A stretch of DNA of 64,000 nucleotides from contig NZ_JADNRQ010000006.1 of assembly GCF_015594625.1 (NCBI RefSeq), forward strand, positions 1 to 64,000, written 5' to 3'. Positions 44,018 to 52,594 of the stretch are shown here, in pieces. The notes under the pieces were generated by a model, which worked only from the letters and a program-made list of their open reading frames with translations, had not been told where the DNA came from and ran no database searches. Made by a program: the position numbers and the translations under genes. Each line of letters starts with the position of its first letter. Positions within the stretch are counted from its first letter, which is position 1. The DNA is from Desulfallas sp. Bu1-1. GTDB lineage: Bacteria > Bacillota > Desulfotomaculia > Desulfotomaculales > Desulfallaceae.

Positions 44018-44119
44018 CACAATATTCAGAAAGATAAAAATAATATTTCTTTATTTATTAATTTAACACTACTTAATTTCCTTGTCCATTTTAAGAGGGT
44101 AAAAAAATGAGAGGAGGGA

Positions 44120-45436
44120 TTGATTATTTTATTCCAACAGCAAAGCATTCAGAAGCAGGTAAGTAAAAGTACCGGTATCAATTCTTCCAGGCAATATAAG
44201 GGTTTTTCCCTGAGGGGTATATTTTATCAACAATTGATTGAAATGTTATTAGGCGGTCATGGTGTCCAGGATCTATTGGAAACAATTTATAAAAATATAA
44301 GGCTACCGGTTATGATAATTTCCTCCGCCGGAGAGGTACTTCATTATGCCGGTTACGATCAATGCCCCGGTTTAGTGCTTACTCGTTCTTTTTTATCTTT
44401 GGAACAGCACAAATTTTCTTATGAAGAAAAACCGAAGAAATATAGCTTTGAAATCGACGGTAAAAGCATTGAATGCCTTGTACTGCCGCTGTTACAAAGA
44501 AAAGGAAACATGGCTTATTTAATTGTTGCTGCACAAAGAAAAAATGTTAACCGGCCAATGCTGGAACTACTACAGGCAGCGGCCCAGGTGCTGGCTTTGG
44601 AGATGGACCGGGAGGATCGCCTTTATTTTTTTGAAACGAAGCATCAAACGGAATTCATTTTAGATATTCTTATGGAAGAAAATCCCAAAAAGGAGAAGTT
44701 AAAGTTGGCCTCACGTGTTTGCGGGCGGAATTTGGAAGAGCCGCATCTTGTTTTCGTGGCCGCTTTCACCCCTGGGGAGTATAAACTAAAAGAAAAATCA
44801 ACCCAAATATTTAAAAGCAACCTGAAATTAATTATGGGCCATAATTTTCTTGATCTGGCTCATGGCGATTGGTACGTTGTTTTGGTGCCGGAAAAAAGTA
44901 AGAATTTACAGGATATCATTGATTTAATGCGGCAGATACACAGAAAAACGAATATGGAACTACCTGAAGGCACCAGGTTATTCACGGCTTGCCAATCTTT
45001 AGTGCGGCGTGAATACAATCTGGGAAAAGGCTATAAAGAAGCTCGCTTTTCTTTGGAACTGGGCTTGTCGACCGGTGGTGGGGATTCTTTTATTCAATTT
45101 GACAAGGTCGGCATTTCCGGTCTCCTATATAATTTGTGCCAGAACCCGGCTTCAGCTAACATATTAAGTGAGTATTCCAAAGGGAAATTGGGCCGGTTGA
45201 TCAATAACGACATGTTGCATAAAACGGAATTGTATCCTACTTTATCGGTTTACTTGGAAAACAACGGTAATATTACGGTCACTGCCGAAAAACTTTTTAT
45301 TCATCCGAATACTTTACGTTACAGGATAAATAAAATTGAAAAGTTGCTAAACACGGATTTATCAAAATTTGAAAGCATAGTTGAATTGGCTATAGCTTAT
45401 AAAATTGATCAATTACTTAAAATTAAATACGTTTAA
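44120..45436 (+). CDS. PucR/CdaR-family transcriptional regulator
   Basis: 438 residues. The C-terminal ~65 residues (YPTLSVYLENNGNITVTAEKLFIHPNTLRYRINKIEKLLNTDL) are the PucR-type HTH_30; the middle resembles the GGDEF-like CdaR domain (residues ~180-310) and the N-terminal part is a sensor region of unknown ligand. The start is uncertain: TTG 44120 is 5 nt after GAGG at 44111 but overlaps the rest of the GAGGAGGG site, and no ATG follows until well inside. Driven by the sigma-54 promoter at 44002, so it is probably a secondary regulator under control of the divergent activator. Confidence 0.82.
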   Translation: MIILFQQQSIQKQVSKSTGINSSRQYKGFSLRGIFYQQLIEMLLGGHGVQDLLETIYKNIRLPVMIISSAGEVLHYAGYDQCPGLVLTRSFLSLEQHKFSYEEKPKKYSFEIDGKSIECLVLPLLQRKGNMAYLIVAAQRKNVNRPMLELLQAAAQVLALEMDREDRLYFFETKHQTEFILDILMEENPKKEKLKLASRVCGRNLEEPHLVFVAAFTPGEYKLKEKSTQIFKSNLKLIMGHNFLDLAHGDWYVVLVPEKSKNLQDIIDLMRQIHRKTNMELPEGTRLFTACQSLVRREYNLGKGYKEARFSLELGLSTGGGDSFIQFDKVGISGLLYNLCQNPASANILSEYSKGKLGRLINNDMLHKTELYPTLSVYLENNGNITVTAEKLFIHPNTLRYRINKIEKLLNTDLSKFESIVELAIAYKIDQLLKIKYV

Positions 45437-45480
45437 CACTTTCATTGTTTGTTGAAACAATTACCAGCGATAATTTTAGA

Positions 45481-45509
45481 GGGCGAAGGTATAACATGAA
45501 CCTTCGCCC
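45481..45509 (+). terminator. Hairpin after the PucR-like gene
   Basis: GGGCGAAGGT (45481-45490) and ACCTTCGCCC (45500-45509) form a perfect 10-bp stem with 9-nt loop, 45 bp after the stop codon. The following T-tract is weak (AATTGCGTTAATTT), so termination efficiency is uncertain; it may serve both convergent transcripts. Confidence 0.6.
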
Positions 45510-45599
45510 CAATTGCGTTAATTTAATGTAGTCGTAATTTTTCCTAAGGTTTAAAATAAAGCCTTGGTAAACTTTCGCTGCTGCCATTGGTTTTCGGTG

Positions 45600-46610
45600 T
45601 TATTTCAAGAACTTCGCGATATATTCCGCCAAGTCCACCACCCGGCAGGAATAACCCCATTCGTTGTCGTACCACGCCATGACCTTGACCAGCTTGCCGC
45701 CCAGCACCATGGTGGACAGCGCATCCACAACGCTGGACCTGCTGTCCCCGTTAAAGTCCCTGGAAACCAGGGGTTCGGTGGAATAGCCCAGGATGCCCCG
45801 CAGTTCTCCTTCCGCCGCGCTGCGCAGCGCTTCGTTCACTTCGACCGCGCTGGTCGGCCTTTCAACCTGGGCCACGAAGTCCACCATCGACACATTGGGC
45901 GTCGGCACCCGTACGGCAAAACCGTTCAGTCTACCCTCCAGCTCGGGGAGCACCATGCCCACCGCTTTAGCGGCGCCGGTGGTGGTGGGGATGATGGACA
46001 GCGCCGCAGCCCTGGCCCTCCTCAAATCCTTGTGGGGAAGGTCAAGGATTTGCTGGTCGTTGGTGTAGGAGTGCACCGTGGTCATCATGCCGTACTCAAT
46101 GCCGAAATAACGGTGGAGTACCTTCGCGATGGGGGCCAGGCAGTTGGTAGTGCACGAAGCGTTTGAGACGACGTTGTGCCGGTTGTGATCGTATGTTTCG
46201 TGGTTAACCCCCATAACCAGGGTGGCGTCTACGTTTTTGCCCGGCGCGGTGATGATTACCTTCCCGGCCCCTGCCTCCAGGTGCAGTTGGGCGCTTTTCA
46301 TATCCACGAATTTTCCGGTGGCTTCAATTACGATATCCACACCGAGATCTCCCCACGGTATTTCGGCCGGGTTTTTAAAGCTGGTTACGTTAATGCTTTT
46401 TCCTTCTATTAATATACTTTGTTCGGTGGCTTCGACCGCTGTGTCCAAGGTGCCGTGCACGGAGTCGTACTTCAGAAGGTGGGCAAGCGTCGCCGGCGAA
46501 GTGAGGTCGTTTACTGCCACGATTTCCATACCGGTACACCTGTTTCTGCAAATCCGGAATACGTTTCTTCCGATTCTACCAAAGCCGTTAATCCCAACTC
46601 TAACTTTCAT
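45600..46610 (-). CDS. gap: Glyceraldehyde-3-phosphate dehydrogenase
   Basis: 336 residues from ATG 46610 (AGGAGG at 46617-46622). VGINGFGRIGRNVFR is the NAD-binding start, SNASCTTNCLAP holds the catalytic Cys (~C152) and the C-terminal WYDNEWGYSCRVVDL is diagnostic. Converts glyceraldehyde 3-phosphate to 1,3-bisphosphoglycerate. Stands alone here, without pgk, tpi or a CggR-type regulator, unlike the usual glycolytic operon. Confidence 0.95.
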   Translation of the reverse strand: MKVRVGINGFGRIGRNVFRICRNRCTGMEIVAVNDLTSPATLAHLLKYDSVHGTLDTAVEATEQSILIEGKSINVTSFKNPAEIPWGDLGVDIVIEATGKFVDMKSAQLHLEAGAGKVIITAPGKNVDATLVMGVNHETYDHNRHNVVSNASCTTNCLAPIAKVLHRYFGIEYGMMTTVHSYTNDQQILDLPHKDLRRARAAALSIIPTTTGAAKAVGMVLPELEGRLNGFAVRVPTPNVSMVDFVAQVERPTSAVEVNEALRSAAEGELRGILGYSTEPLVSRDFNGDSRSSVVDALSTMVLGGKLVKVMAWYDNEWGYSCRVVDLAEYIAKFLK

Positions 46611-47129
46611 CAAAACGCCTCCTTTCAAGGTAGGGACTTTTAAATATTACTCATTTTTAAATAAAAGATTAGTTAAATTTATCAGATCTAGAAAGTCTGC
46701 TTGTGAAAGATTCTACACGTTATCCGGTTAATTGTAAATATGGTAAAAGTAAAAAGGGTACCACCAGTATTTTTGGCAAAAACTGTTTGCTCATGAGAGT
46801 TTAGTTAATTTAAGTGTACCCTACTATAGCGGGGTTTTAGCTTGGCTGGCCCCGCTTTTATTCTATAAAGTTTTTAATAAAAATACATTGACAGAAGATA
46901 GGAAGTCTTTTATATTAGATCATAAGGATATAATTATATAAGTAACTGAATAATTTTAATAATATCGTTTATAGCACAAATTTATTAACTTTACGGAAGG
47001 ATAAAGGAGGAATTTATATGGTTTAACAGGCTGCGTACTAATTTACGCCCTGCAAAAATAAGTAGTTACCAGTTAACCAATCAGTAAACTGCAAAATACA
47101 ATTAAGATGCTTTTGGGGAGATGAACAAT
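46611..47129. other. Intergenic region with promoter and a two-codon frame
   Basis: About 520 bp between the divergent gap and permease genes, AT-rich. It contains the promoter at 46888-46916 and, at 47003-47026, AAAGGAGG followed at proper spacing by ATG GTT TAA, a two-codon frame with an excellent ribosome binding site. No larger gene is seen. Confidence 0.5.
46888..46916 (+). promoter_or_regulatory. Sigma-A promoter of the permease gene
   Basis: TTGACA (46888-46893), 17 bp, TATATT (46911-46916). The transcript would have a leader of ~200 nt containing the two-codon frame at 47018 before the permease start at 47130. Confidence 0.7.
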
Positions 47130-48173
47130 ATGACCTTCATGGCAATATTACAGAGCGGTATTAACGAACTTCTGGAATACCTGTCGGCGCACGTGCTCAC
47201 CTGCCTGGTGCCGGCCTTCTTCATCGCCGGCGGCATTGCGGCGGTGGTGTCCACCGGCGCGGTGTTAAAATATTTCGGCCCCCGGGCGCCCAAGCACCTG
47301 GCTTACGGGGTGGCCTCGGTATCCGGCGCCATTTTGGCTGTCTGCTCCTGCACCGTGCTGCCCCTGTTTGCGGGTATCCACAAAAAAGGCGCGGGGCTCG
47401 GCCCGGCGGTCACGTTTCTTTTCTCCGGTCCGGCCATCAATATCCTGGCCATAGTACTCACCGCCCGGAAAATGGGCTGGGAGCTGGGCCTGGCCCGGGC
47501 CATAGGCGCTATATCGTTTTCCATTATTATCGGCCTGTTAATGGCCTTCATCTTCAGGAAAGAAGAAGTTGCCGGCAGCGATGACGGCGGCATGTTTGCC
47601 GGTGAAGAGGGCAAGCCGGTGGGTCATCTTTTGGCTTTCTTCGGCACTCTGGTGGCCATCTTGCTGTTCGGCACTGCGGCCATTCCCTTCTGGAGCAAAA
47701 TCGCCATTATTTTCTCGCTGCTCAGCTTTTTGGCCGTGGTGCTCACCCAGTGGTTCGATGGTGACGAAGTAAAGGAATGGCTGGTGGAAACCTGGAAATT
47801 CGTTAAGCTGATATTCCCCATCCTACTGGTGGGCGTGTTTGTGGCCGGTATCCTCAAAGCCGTAATTCCCCAGCACTGGATTGAGGTTTCGGTGGGCGGC
47901 AACGGCCTGTCGGCCAACCTGCTGGCCTCGGTGTTCGGCGCGCTGATGTATTTCTCCACCCTGACCGAGGTGCCCATCGTCAAGGCGTTTTTGGACATGG
48001 GCATGGGCAAAGGCCCGGCCCTGGCACTGCTGCTGGCCGGCCCCTCGCTTAGCCTGCCCAACATGCTGGTGCTCCGGAACGTCATGGGTACCAAAAGGAC
48101 CATCGTATATGTGCTGATTGTAGTGGTGCTGTCCACACTTACGGGCATGGTATTCGGGAGCATTGTGGGTTAA
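47130..48173 (+). CDS. YraQ/ArsP-type permease
   Basis: 347 residues with 8-10 membrane segments, PF03773-type permease. SGAILAVCSCTVLPLFAGIHKKGAGLGPAVTFLFSGPAINI carries the Cys-containing motif of the family, repeated in weaker form as TEVPIVKAFLDMGMGKGPALALLLAGPSLSLPN in the second half. ArsP members export trivalent organoarsenicals. The adjacent DUF2703 protein and ArsR support a metalloid role, though these are on the other strand. GGGGAG abuts the ATG at 47121, so ATG 47130, 9 nt away, is preferred. Confidence 0.85.
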   Translation: MTFMAILQSGINELLEYLSAHVLTCLVPAFFIAGGIAAVVSTGAVLKYFGPRAPKHLAYGVASVSGAILAVCSCTVLPLFAGIHKKGAGLGPAVTFLFSGPAINILAIVLTARKMGWELGLARAIGAISFSIIIGLLMAFIFRKEEVAGSDDGGMFAGEEGKPVGHLLAFFGTLVAILLFGTAAIPFWSKIAIIFSLLSFLAVVLTQWFDGDEVKEWLVETWKFVKLIFPILLVGVFVAGILKAVIPQHWIEVSVGGNGLSANLLASVFGALMYFSTLTEVPIVKAFLDMGMGKGPALALLLAGPSLSLPNMLVLRNVMGTKRTIVYVLIVVVLSTLTGMVFGSIVG

Positions 48174-48177
48174 ATGT

Positions 48178-48217
48178 AAAGCGGGCTGGAGAGGCATTCC
48201 TCTACCCCCGCTTTTTC
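48178..48217. terminator. Terminator between convergent permease and DUF2703 genes
   Basis: AAAGCGGG (48178-48185) pairs with CCCGCTTT (48207-48214), with an inner GAGAGG/CCTCT helix, followed by TTTCTT on the plus strand; A-rich sequence on the other side could let it work for the minus-strand gene ending at 48233. Confidence 0.75.
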
Positions 48218-48232
48218 TTATCAGCCGGGTTT

Positions 48233-48835
48233 TCAGTCACCGGCTTCTTTCTTACGCCTGGCGGCAAAAAATCGTTTCAGGTTACCGGGTACATCTTTTA
48301 TTGGCCGGGGATTATCAGCGGCTTTATTGCCTCCCCCGTAAACCTCTCTAAGAATGGCCTCGATGATCATGGCTCTGGGAGGCACGGTGTATTCCCGGCC
48401 CTGGTATACCCATACCCGGCAGTCCACATCCTCGCCGCAGAGATCGCCGCAGGACTCACACAGGCTTTCTTTAACGTCCAGCTGGATATCCTTACCGTTG
48501 ATACGAATGGTAGGAGAACTGATAAACCCCAGCTCGCGGGCCTGTTCTTCGGTTTGCACGTGAACCTTGCGTACTGTAACCTGCATGCCGGTTGCTTCAA
48601 GAACACGGGCCACCTCCGCTATAGCTTCTTCCAGGGTGTTTTCGGTGCCCCGGCAACGCGTGCAGGTGCTTAAATCGAGATATAAAAAGTCAATTTCCAG
48701 CCGACGCGGCTGGTCCGCAGGTTGTACCGGGTTGCAGCACGAGGAACCGGCGGTGCAGCAGGAGGTGGTGTTTGCGGTGGCCGGGTTGTTTGTTGTTCCG
48801 CAACAGCAACCGCCTTTGGTATTGGTATTGCTCAT
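48233..48835 (-). CDS. DUF2703 thioredoxin-fold protein with Cys-rich N-terminus
   Basis: 200 residues from ATG 48835 (GGGGAGGG upstream). Residues 9-35 are an unusual Cys-rich head (GGCCCG, SCCTAG, SSCCNP). The DUF2703 body follows: FLYLDLSTCTRCRGTENTLEEAI with CxxC, FISSPTIRINGKDIQL like a thioredoxin cis-Pro strand, and CESCGDLCGEDVDC. DUF2703 proteins are often found with ArsR and metalloid permeases. The paired Cys would suit binding of As(III) or another soft metal. Downstream of arsR on the same strand, with the ArsR-type operator between. Confidence 0.82.
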   Translation of the reverse strand: MSNTNTKGGCCCGTTNNPATANTTSCCTAGSSCCNPVQPADQPRRLEIDFLYLDLSTCTRCRGTENTLEEAIAEVARVLEATGMQVTVRKVHVQTEEQARELGFISSPTIRINGKDIQLDVKESLCESCGDLCGEDVDCRVWVYQGREYTVPPRAMIIEAILREVYGGGNKAADNPRPIKDVPGNLKRFFAARRKKEAGD

Positions 48836-48871
48836 AGTTAACCCTCCCCAATGGTATATTTTACTTGCCAA

Positions 48872-48909
48872 TGCTGTCATATATCAAATTAATTTGATAT
48901 ATGACAGCA
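48872..48909. promoter_or_regulatory. 38-bp perfect palindrome with ArsR-type core
   Basis: Positions 48872-48890 are the exact reverse complement of 48891-48909. The centre ATCAAATTAATTTGAT (48883-48898) matches the second operator ATCAAAAATTTTTGAT at 49246-49261 in both half-sites. It lies between arsR and the DUF2703 gene and could be an operator for a separate downstream promoter, an RNA hairpin in the arsR-DUF2703 message, or both. Confidence 0.7.
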
Positions 48910-48916
48910 AAAAAAT

Positions 48917-49234
48917 TTACGTGGTCTTAATTGTAAAGTCCTTATTTAACTGGTCCAGATAATCTTGCAGAGTTTTTTTGTTAATAGAATAAAACTTCCA
49001 TTTGCCCCGGGGTTCCTCCGTGACCAATCCGGCTCCGGTCAGTTCTTTCATATGGTAGGAAACCCTGGACTGAATCATGCCCAGTTCGGTCATCAACTCG
49101 CAATTACACATGCCGTACCGGTGGTTGTCATGCTTGTTCGTGGCGCAGCAAGTTCCTTCGCTGCGGGCCAATAGCAACATGATTCTGTACCTGATCGGGT
49201 CGCTTAAGGCTTTGGCGATTTTAACACTATCCAT
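48917..49234 (-). CDS. ArsR-family metalloregulatory repressor
   Basis: 105 residues, winged HTH (KALSDPIRYRIMLLLARSEG, QSRVSYHMKELTGAGLVTEEPRGKWKFYSI). MCNCELM in the recognition-helix region matches the CxC metal site of ArsR (ELCVCDL), and an extra CC with several His (CCATNKHDNHRYGMC) precedes it. Metalloid or heavy-metal binding should release it from DNA. Two matching palindromes flank the gene (49246-49261 and 48872-48909). Confidence 0.9.
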   Translation of the reverse strand: MDSVKIAKALSDPIRYRIMLLLARSEGTCCATNKHDNHRYGMCNCELMTELGMIQSRVSYHMKELTGAGLVTEEPRGKWKFYSINKKTLQDYLDQLNKDFTIKTT

Positions 49235-49245
49235 GCCGGTATTAT

Positions 49246-49261
49246 ATCAAAAATTTTTGAT
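49246..49261. promoter_or_regulatory. arsR operator
   Basis: ATCAAAAATTTTTGAT is a perfect 16-bp palindrome 12 bp upstream of the arsR start codon, with the half-site ATCAAA shared with 48883-48898. It would block translation-proximal transcription of arsR when the repressor is metal-free. Confidence 0.7.
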
Positions 49262-49342
49262 GGGTTCAACTTTTCACTGGCACATCAATTCAGCAATGTA
49301 TTTTTTGTTTTCTTCCAGATGGCATATTTCGGTTGGCGGCGG

Positions 49343-50230
49343 TTACCACCTGGCAAAACCCTTGCCCAGCACCTCGCTGGCATCCGAAACGTACATAAAC
49401 GCGCCGGGGTCGATTTTTACAACAATATCCTTGAGACGGGCCAGTTCAAACCGGTTGATTACGCAGTTTATCACTGTTTTTTGCGTATTGGAATAAGCAC
49501 CGTGGCCGGCGAAAAAGGTTACGCCCCGGTGCAGCTCGCGGATAATCTGGTCCGATATTTGGGCGGCCTGATCAGATATGATGATCACAGATTTATTGGT
49601 GTTCAGGCCAGTGATTACCGAATCAACCGTCTTGCCCAGTACGAACATTGAGATAATGGTATACAGACCGGTGTTGACGGGGAAAAAGAACAGGGAAGCG
49701 GCAATAACAAGTAAATTGGAATAGAAGGTTACCTCGCCCAGGCCGAGGTTTTTTCTTTTTTTCAACACCATCGCGACAATATCGGCCCCGCCGGTGCTGC
49801 CTCCGGCCCTGAAAATGAGGCCCAAGCCAGCTCCGCCCAGGGCGCCTCCGAAAACGGCGGCCATGATCAGGTCGATTTGGGGCGCCGGAACAAGATTCTT
49901 TGTCATGGCCAGCAACGCGCTCAAGGCGAAAGTGCCCGCCAGGCTGTAAAGCAAGAACCGGCGGTTGATTTCCCGGTAACCCCACCAGAAAATAGGGATA
50001 TTGATCAATAAAATCATCAAGGAAACCGGAACTTTAAACAAGTAATTCAAGATAATGGCCAGGCCGGTTACTCCCCCGGTCAACAAGTGATAGGGAATAA
50101 TAAAAGTATTGATACTAATTGCTGTTATAAAAGCGCCGGCGCCGATGAGGGCCAGGTCTGCGGAAATTCGCTTCAATCCGGCGCTATGAAAACTAAACCG
50201 GCGCAGCCACCCGATTGTTGACATATGCAA
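49343..50230 (-). CDS. YitT-family membrane protein
   Basis: 295 residues: five to six N-terminal membrane helices (LALIGAGAFITAISINTFIIPYHLLTGGVTGLAIIL, GGALGGAGLGLIFRAGGSTGGADIVAMVL) followed by a cytosolic DUF2179 domain (NKSVIIISDQAAQISDQIIRELHRGVTFFAGHGAYS). Function of this widespread Firmicutes family is unknown. A TTG at 50230 is 7 nt after GAGGTG; an ATG at 50224 is 13 nt away. Same strand as arsR but separated by ~110 bp. Confidence 0.85.
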   Translation of the reverse strand: MHMSTIGWLRRFSFHSAGLKRISADLALIGAGAFITAISINTFIIPYHLLTGGVTGLAIILNYLFKVPVSLMILLINIPIFWWGYREINRRFLLYSLAGTFALSALLAMTKNLVPAPQIDLIMAAVFGGALGGAGLGLIFRAGGSTGGADIVAMVLKKRKNLGLGEVTFYSNLLVIAASLFFFPVNTGLYTIISMFVLGKTVDSVITGLNTNKSVIIISDQAAQISDQIIRELHRGVTFFAGHGAYSNTQKTVINCVINRFELARLKDIVVKIDPGAFMYVSDASEVLGKGFARW

Positions 50231-50469
50231 AACTTTTCACCTCGAAAACGCGTCTTTTTAACCTGTCGGCAAAGTCCATGGGGCAAAAGCCGCACCATGT
50301 TCCCGGTGTTTTTGTTATTATGTACAAATAATAATCGGGTTGTCCCTGTCAGATAAAGTTAAACACAGATTATTTTGTTAGAAACATCTTGAAACTCATT
50401 AATAAATTTTGATAAAATTTAACTGAATGAATGGTCATTTATTATTTAATATTAAAGGAGTTAAATAAA

Positions 50470-51615
50470 GTGAACATAAAAAAAATAAAAATTCATTCGT
50501 ACCTTTTCCGAACGTTTATCCTTGCAGCGCCGGGGGGCGCAATTATCGTGTATGTAATAATGAACTTTATTAACAACATATATAGTTCCATGCTGCTGGC
50601 CGGGCTATTATCAGGTCTGCTGGGAATAGCAATAAGCGCTAAAAATTATAAGCAGCTCATCGCACCAATGAAAGCCATTATCGATGATCTCGATACGCTT
50701 GTGGCCCAAAGCCGGATCAAGGGATTATCCATAAGAACCATACACGATATCAAGCAGGCCTTTCGCCAAATACTGAATAATTTAACCCGGGATTTGTCAA
50801 AGGTTACTGCTGAAATTCAAAAAGCATCCAGTCAAATGACCAATGCTTCAAAAGAAACATCTGACGGTGCAATATCAACGGCATCGGCAATCAGCCAGGT
50901 TGCGGCCTCAATTCAACAGGTTGCGGCCAATTCACAGCAAATAGCCCAATCGTCCACTCAAACCGCTGATTACGCTAATGAGGGCAGAAAAGGCCTGAGT
51001 CGTATCGCGGGCCAGATGAATAACATTCAAAAAGTATCCATTCAAAGTTCGGAGGCAATTCGGAGCTTGAATGAAACAGCGCAACAAATATCGCAAATTG
51101 TTGAGATTATTACCCAAATAGCCGAGCAAACAAATTTACTGGCCTTAAATGCGGCTATTGAAGCGGCCAGGGCGGGATTCTCCGGGCGGGGCTTTGCCGT
51201 GGTTGCGGAGGAAGTGCGCAATTTAGCCGAAAAGTCGGCTGATTCAGCCAGGGAAATTCAAAAATTGATCGAATTGACGCAGCAAAAAACTTGGGATGCG
51301 GTACAGGTGGCCAATCAAAGTATTTCACAGGTTGAATCCGGGTTGGAAGTGGTGAAGGAAGTGAGCGAAACCTTTGAACGGATTCTTATTTCCGTAGATA
51401 ATTTGGCGGGTGAAATACAATCAGTAACCGCAGCCACTGAAGAAATGGCATCGGCGATACAAAGTGTCACCGATACCGCGGAAAAACAAGCCGCAAACAT
51501 GGAAAACGTCACTTTAAATGCGCAAAATCTAAATGATTTGTCCAAGGAACTCGAAAAGCTCGCCGTAAGATTTGATATTGCCGGAACCGGTGGCAATAAA
51601 GTTTATGGAACATAA
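50470..51615 (+). CDS. Methyl-accepting chemotaxis-like protein without extracellular sensor
   Basis: 381 residues from GTG 50470, 9 nt after AAAGGAG. Two closely spaced hydrophobic helices (residues ~12-55) leave almost no extracellular loop and no HAMP is obvious. A long coiled coil follows with the invariant hairpin [43 protein letters not shown]. Must sense membrane or cytosolic state, or pair with another receptor. No che genes nearby. Confidence 0.87.
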   Translation: MNIKKIKIHSYLFRTFILAAPGGAIIVYVIMNFINNIYSSMLLAGLLSGLLGIAISAKNYKQLIAPMKAIIDDLDTLVAQSRIKGLSIRTIHDIKQAFRQILNNLTRDLSKVTAEIQKASSQMTNASKETSDGAISTASAISQVAASIQQVAANSQQIAQSSTQTADYANEGRKGLSRIAGQMNNIQKVSIQSSEAIRSLNETAQQISQIVEIITQIAEQTNLLALNAAIEAARAGFSGRGFAVVAEEVRNLAEKSADSAREIQKLIELTQQKTWDAVQVANQSISQVESGLEVVKEVSETFERILISVDNLAGEIQSVTAATEEMASAIQSVTDTAEKQAANMENVTLNAQNLNDLSKELEKLAVRFDIAGTGGNKVYGT

Positions 51616-51727
51616 GCCATTCAGGGAAGTGCGTCCCGGGCACCGGGCGGCCTGCCACGCGGTATCGTCAATATACAGCCGCGAACCGGTTATAGTAAAG
51701 TGTATAAACGGTACGGGAGGAAAGGCC

Positions 51728-51880
51728 ATGACCAAAAAAAACAACCGGGTTCGACGCGATGACGAATGGATTCTAGTGAATAATACAATCGCAATGGCCG
51801 TTTTTAAAATCATCGCCGGCAAGGAAGGCATGCTCCATTACCCTGAATATGAAATCTATGCCAGCGGATGTTTTTTGTAA
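51728..51880 (+). CDS. Possible 50-aa protein, overlaps amidase antisense
   Basis: GGGAGG lies 9 nt before ATG 51728, opening MTKKNNRVRRDDEWILVNNTIAMAVFKIIAGKEG and 16 more residues. It overlaps the last ~108 bp of the amidase gene on the other strand. No family recognised; basic N-terminus then a hydrophobic stretch. Kept only because of the ribosome binding site; it could be chance. Confidence 0.3.
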   Translation: MTKKNNRVRRDDEWILVNNTIAMAVFKIIAGKEGMLHYPEYEIYASGCFL

Positions 51881-52567
51881 AACTCCTTGGTTTTCAACCT
51901 CAGCCGGCGAAGTATAATATTTAACCACCCCCGCGGCAATCTTTTGGGCCAGAACATCTAAGTATTCCGGATATTGCAAAAGTTTCCTTTCGTGCGGATT
52001 GCTTAAAAAACCGGCTTCCACCAGTACCGCAGGTACCTTGGTATTGCTCAACATATAGCAGTTGCTGATCTTGGCGATTCTCTTTTTCATACCCGGTATG
52101 GTTCTAAGTTCCTGCTGTATGGCCAGCGCCAGTAATTTACCTTCCTTTGACTTTGGGTGGTAAAAAGTTTCAGCCCCCTCGTAGGATTTTTGGCGCAAGC
52201 TGTTGACGTGTATGGTAATTACTAAATCAGCTTTGTGCGATTCAATGAGTTTAATTCTCCGGTTTAAATCGTACCGCTTGGCGTCGCGACCGTGCAGTCC
52301 AACAATAGCGTGGTTATAATCCCCGTCCCGGGTCAAGATTACTTTGGCGCCGGCGTCTTGAAGGTACTTTGATAATATCTTTGAGATTTTGAGATTAATA
52401 TCCTTTTCATAAATATTCCCCCAAACTGCGCCGGGATCATAACCGCCATGCCCGGGATCAACAGCAATAGTTTTTGACTGCAACGGTTTTTTAGCTGCTG
52501 CATTTGCCGCGGCAGGCTGATGTATAACAATAAATAACGCCAGAATTACAATAAATATGTTTTTCAT
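51773..52567 (-). CDS. N-acetylmuramoyl-L-alanine amidase (Amidase_3), secreted
   Basis: 264 residues. Signal peptide (MKNIFIVILALFIVIHQPAAANA), then an Amidase_3 domain with zinc ligands His in DPGHGGYDPGA, Glu in YEKDIN and His in TIHVNS, and catalytic Glu in VEAGFLSNP. Cleaves the bond between MurNAc and the stem peptide. The last ~40 residues (after VVKYYTSP) are not part of the domain. No cell-wall-binding repeats. Directly downstream of the larger amidase fusion. Confidence 0.9.
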   Translation of the reverse strand: MKNIFIVILALFIVIHQPAAANAAAKKPLQSKTIAVDPGHGGYDPGAVWGNIYEKDINLKISKILSKYLQDAGAKVILTRDGDYNHAIVGLHGRDAKRYDLNRRIKLIESHKADLVITIHVNSLRQKSYEGAETFYHPKSKEGKLLALAIQQELRTIPGMKKRIAKISNCYMLSNTKVPAVLVEAGFLSNPHERKLLQYPEYLDVLAQKIAAGVVKYYTSPAEVENQGVLQKTSAGIDFIFRVMEHAFLAGDDFKNGHCDCIIH

Positions 52568-52594
52568 GTCGCCCTCCGGGTGTATCGGCTCTGG

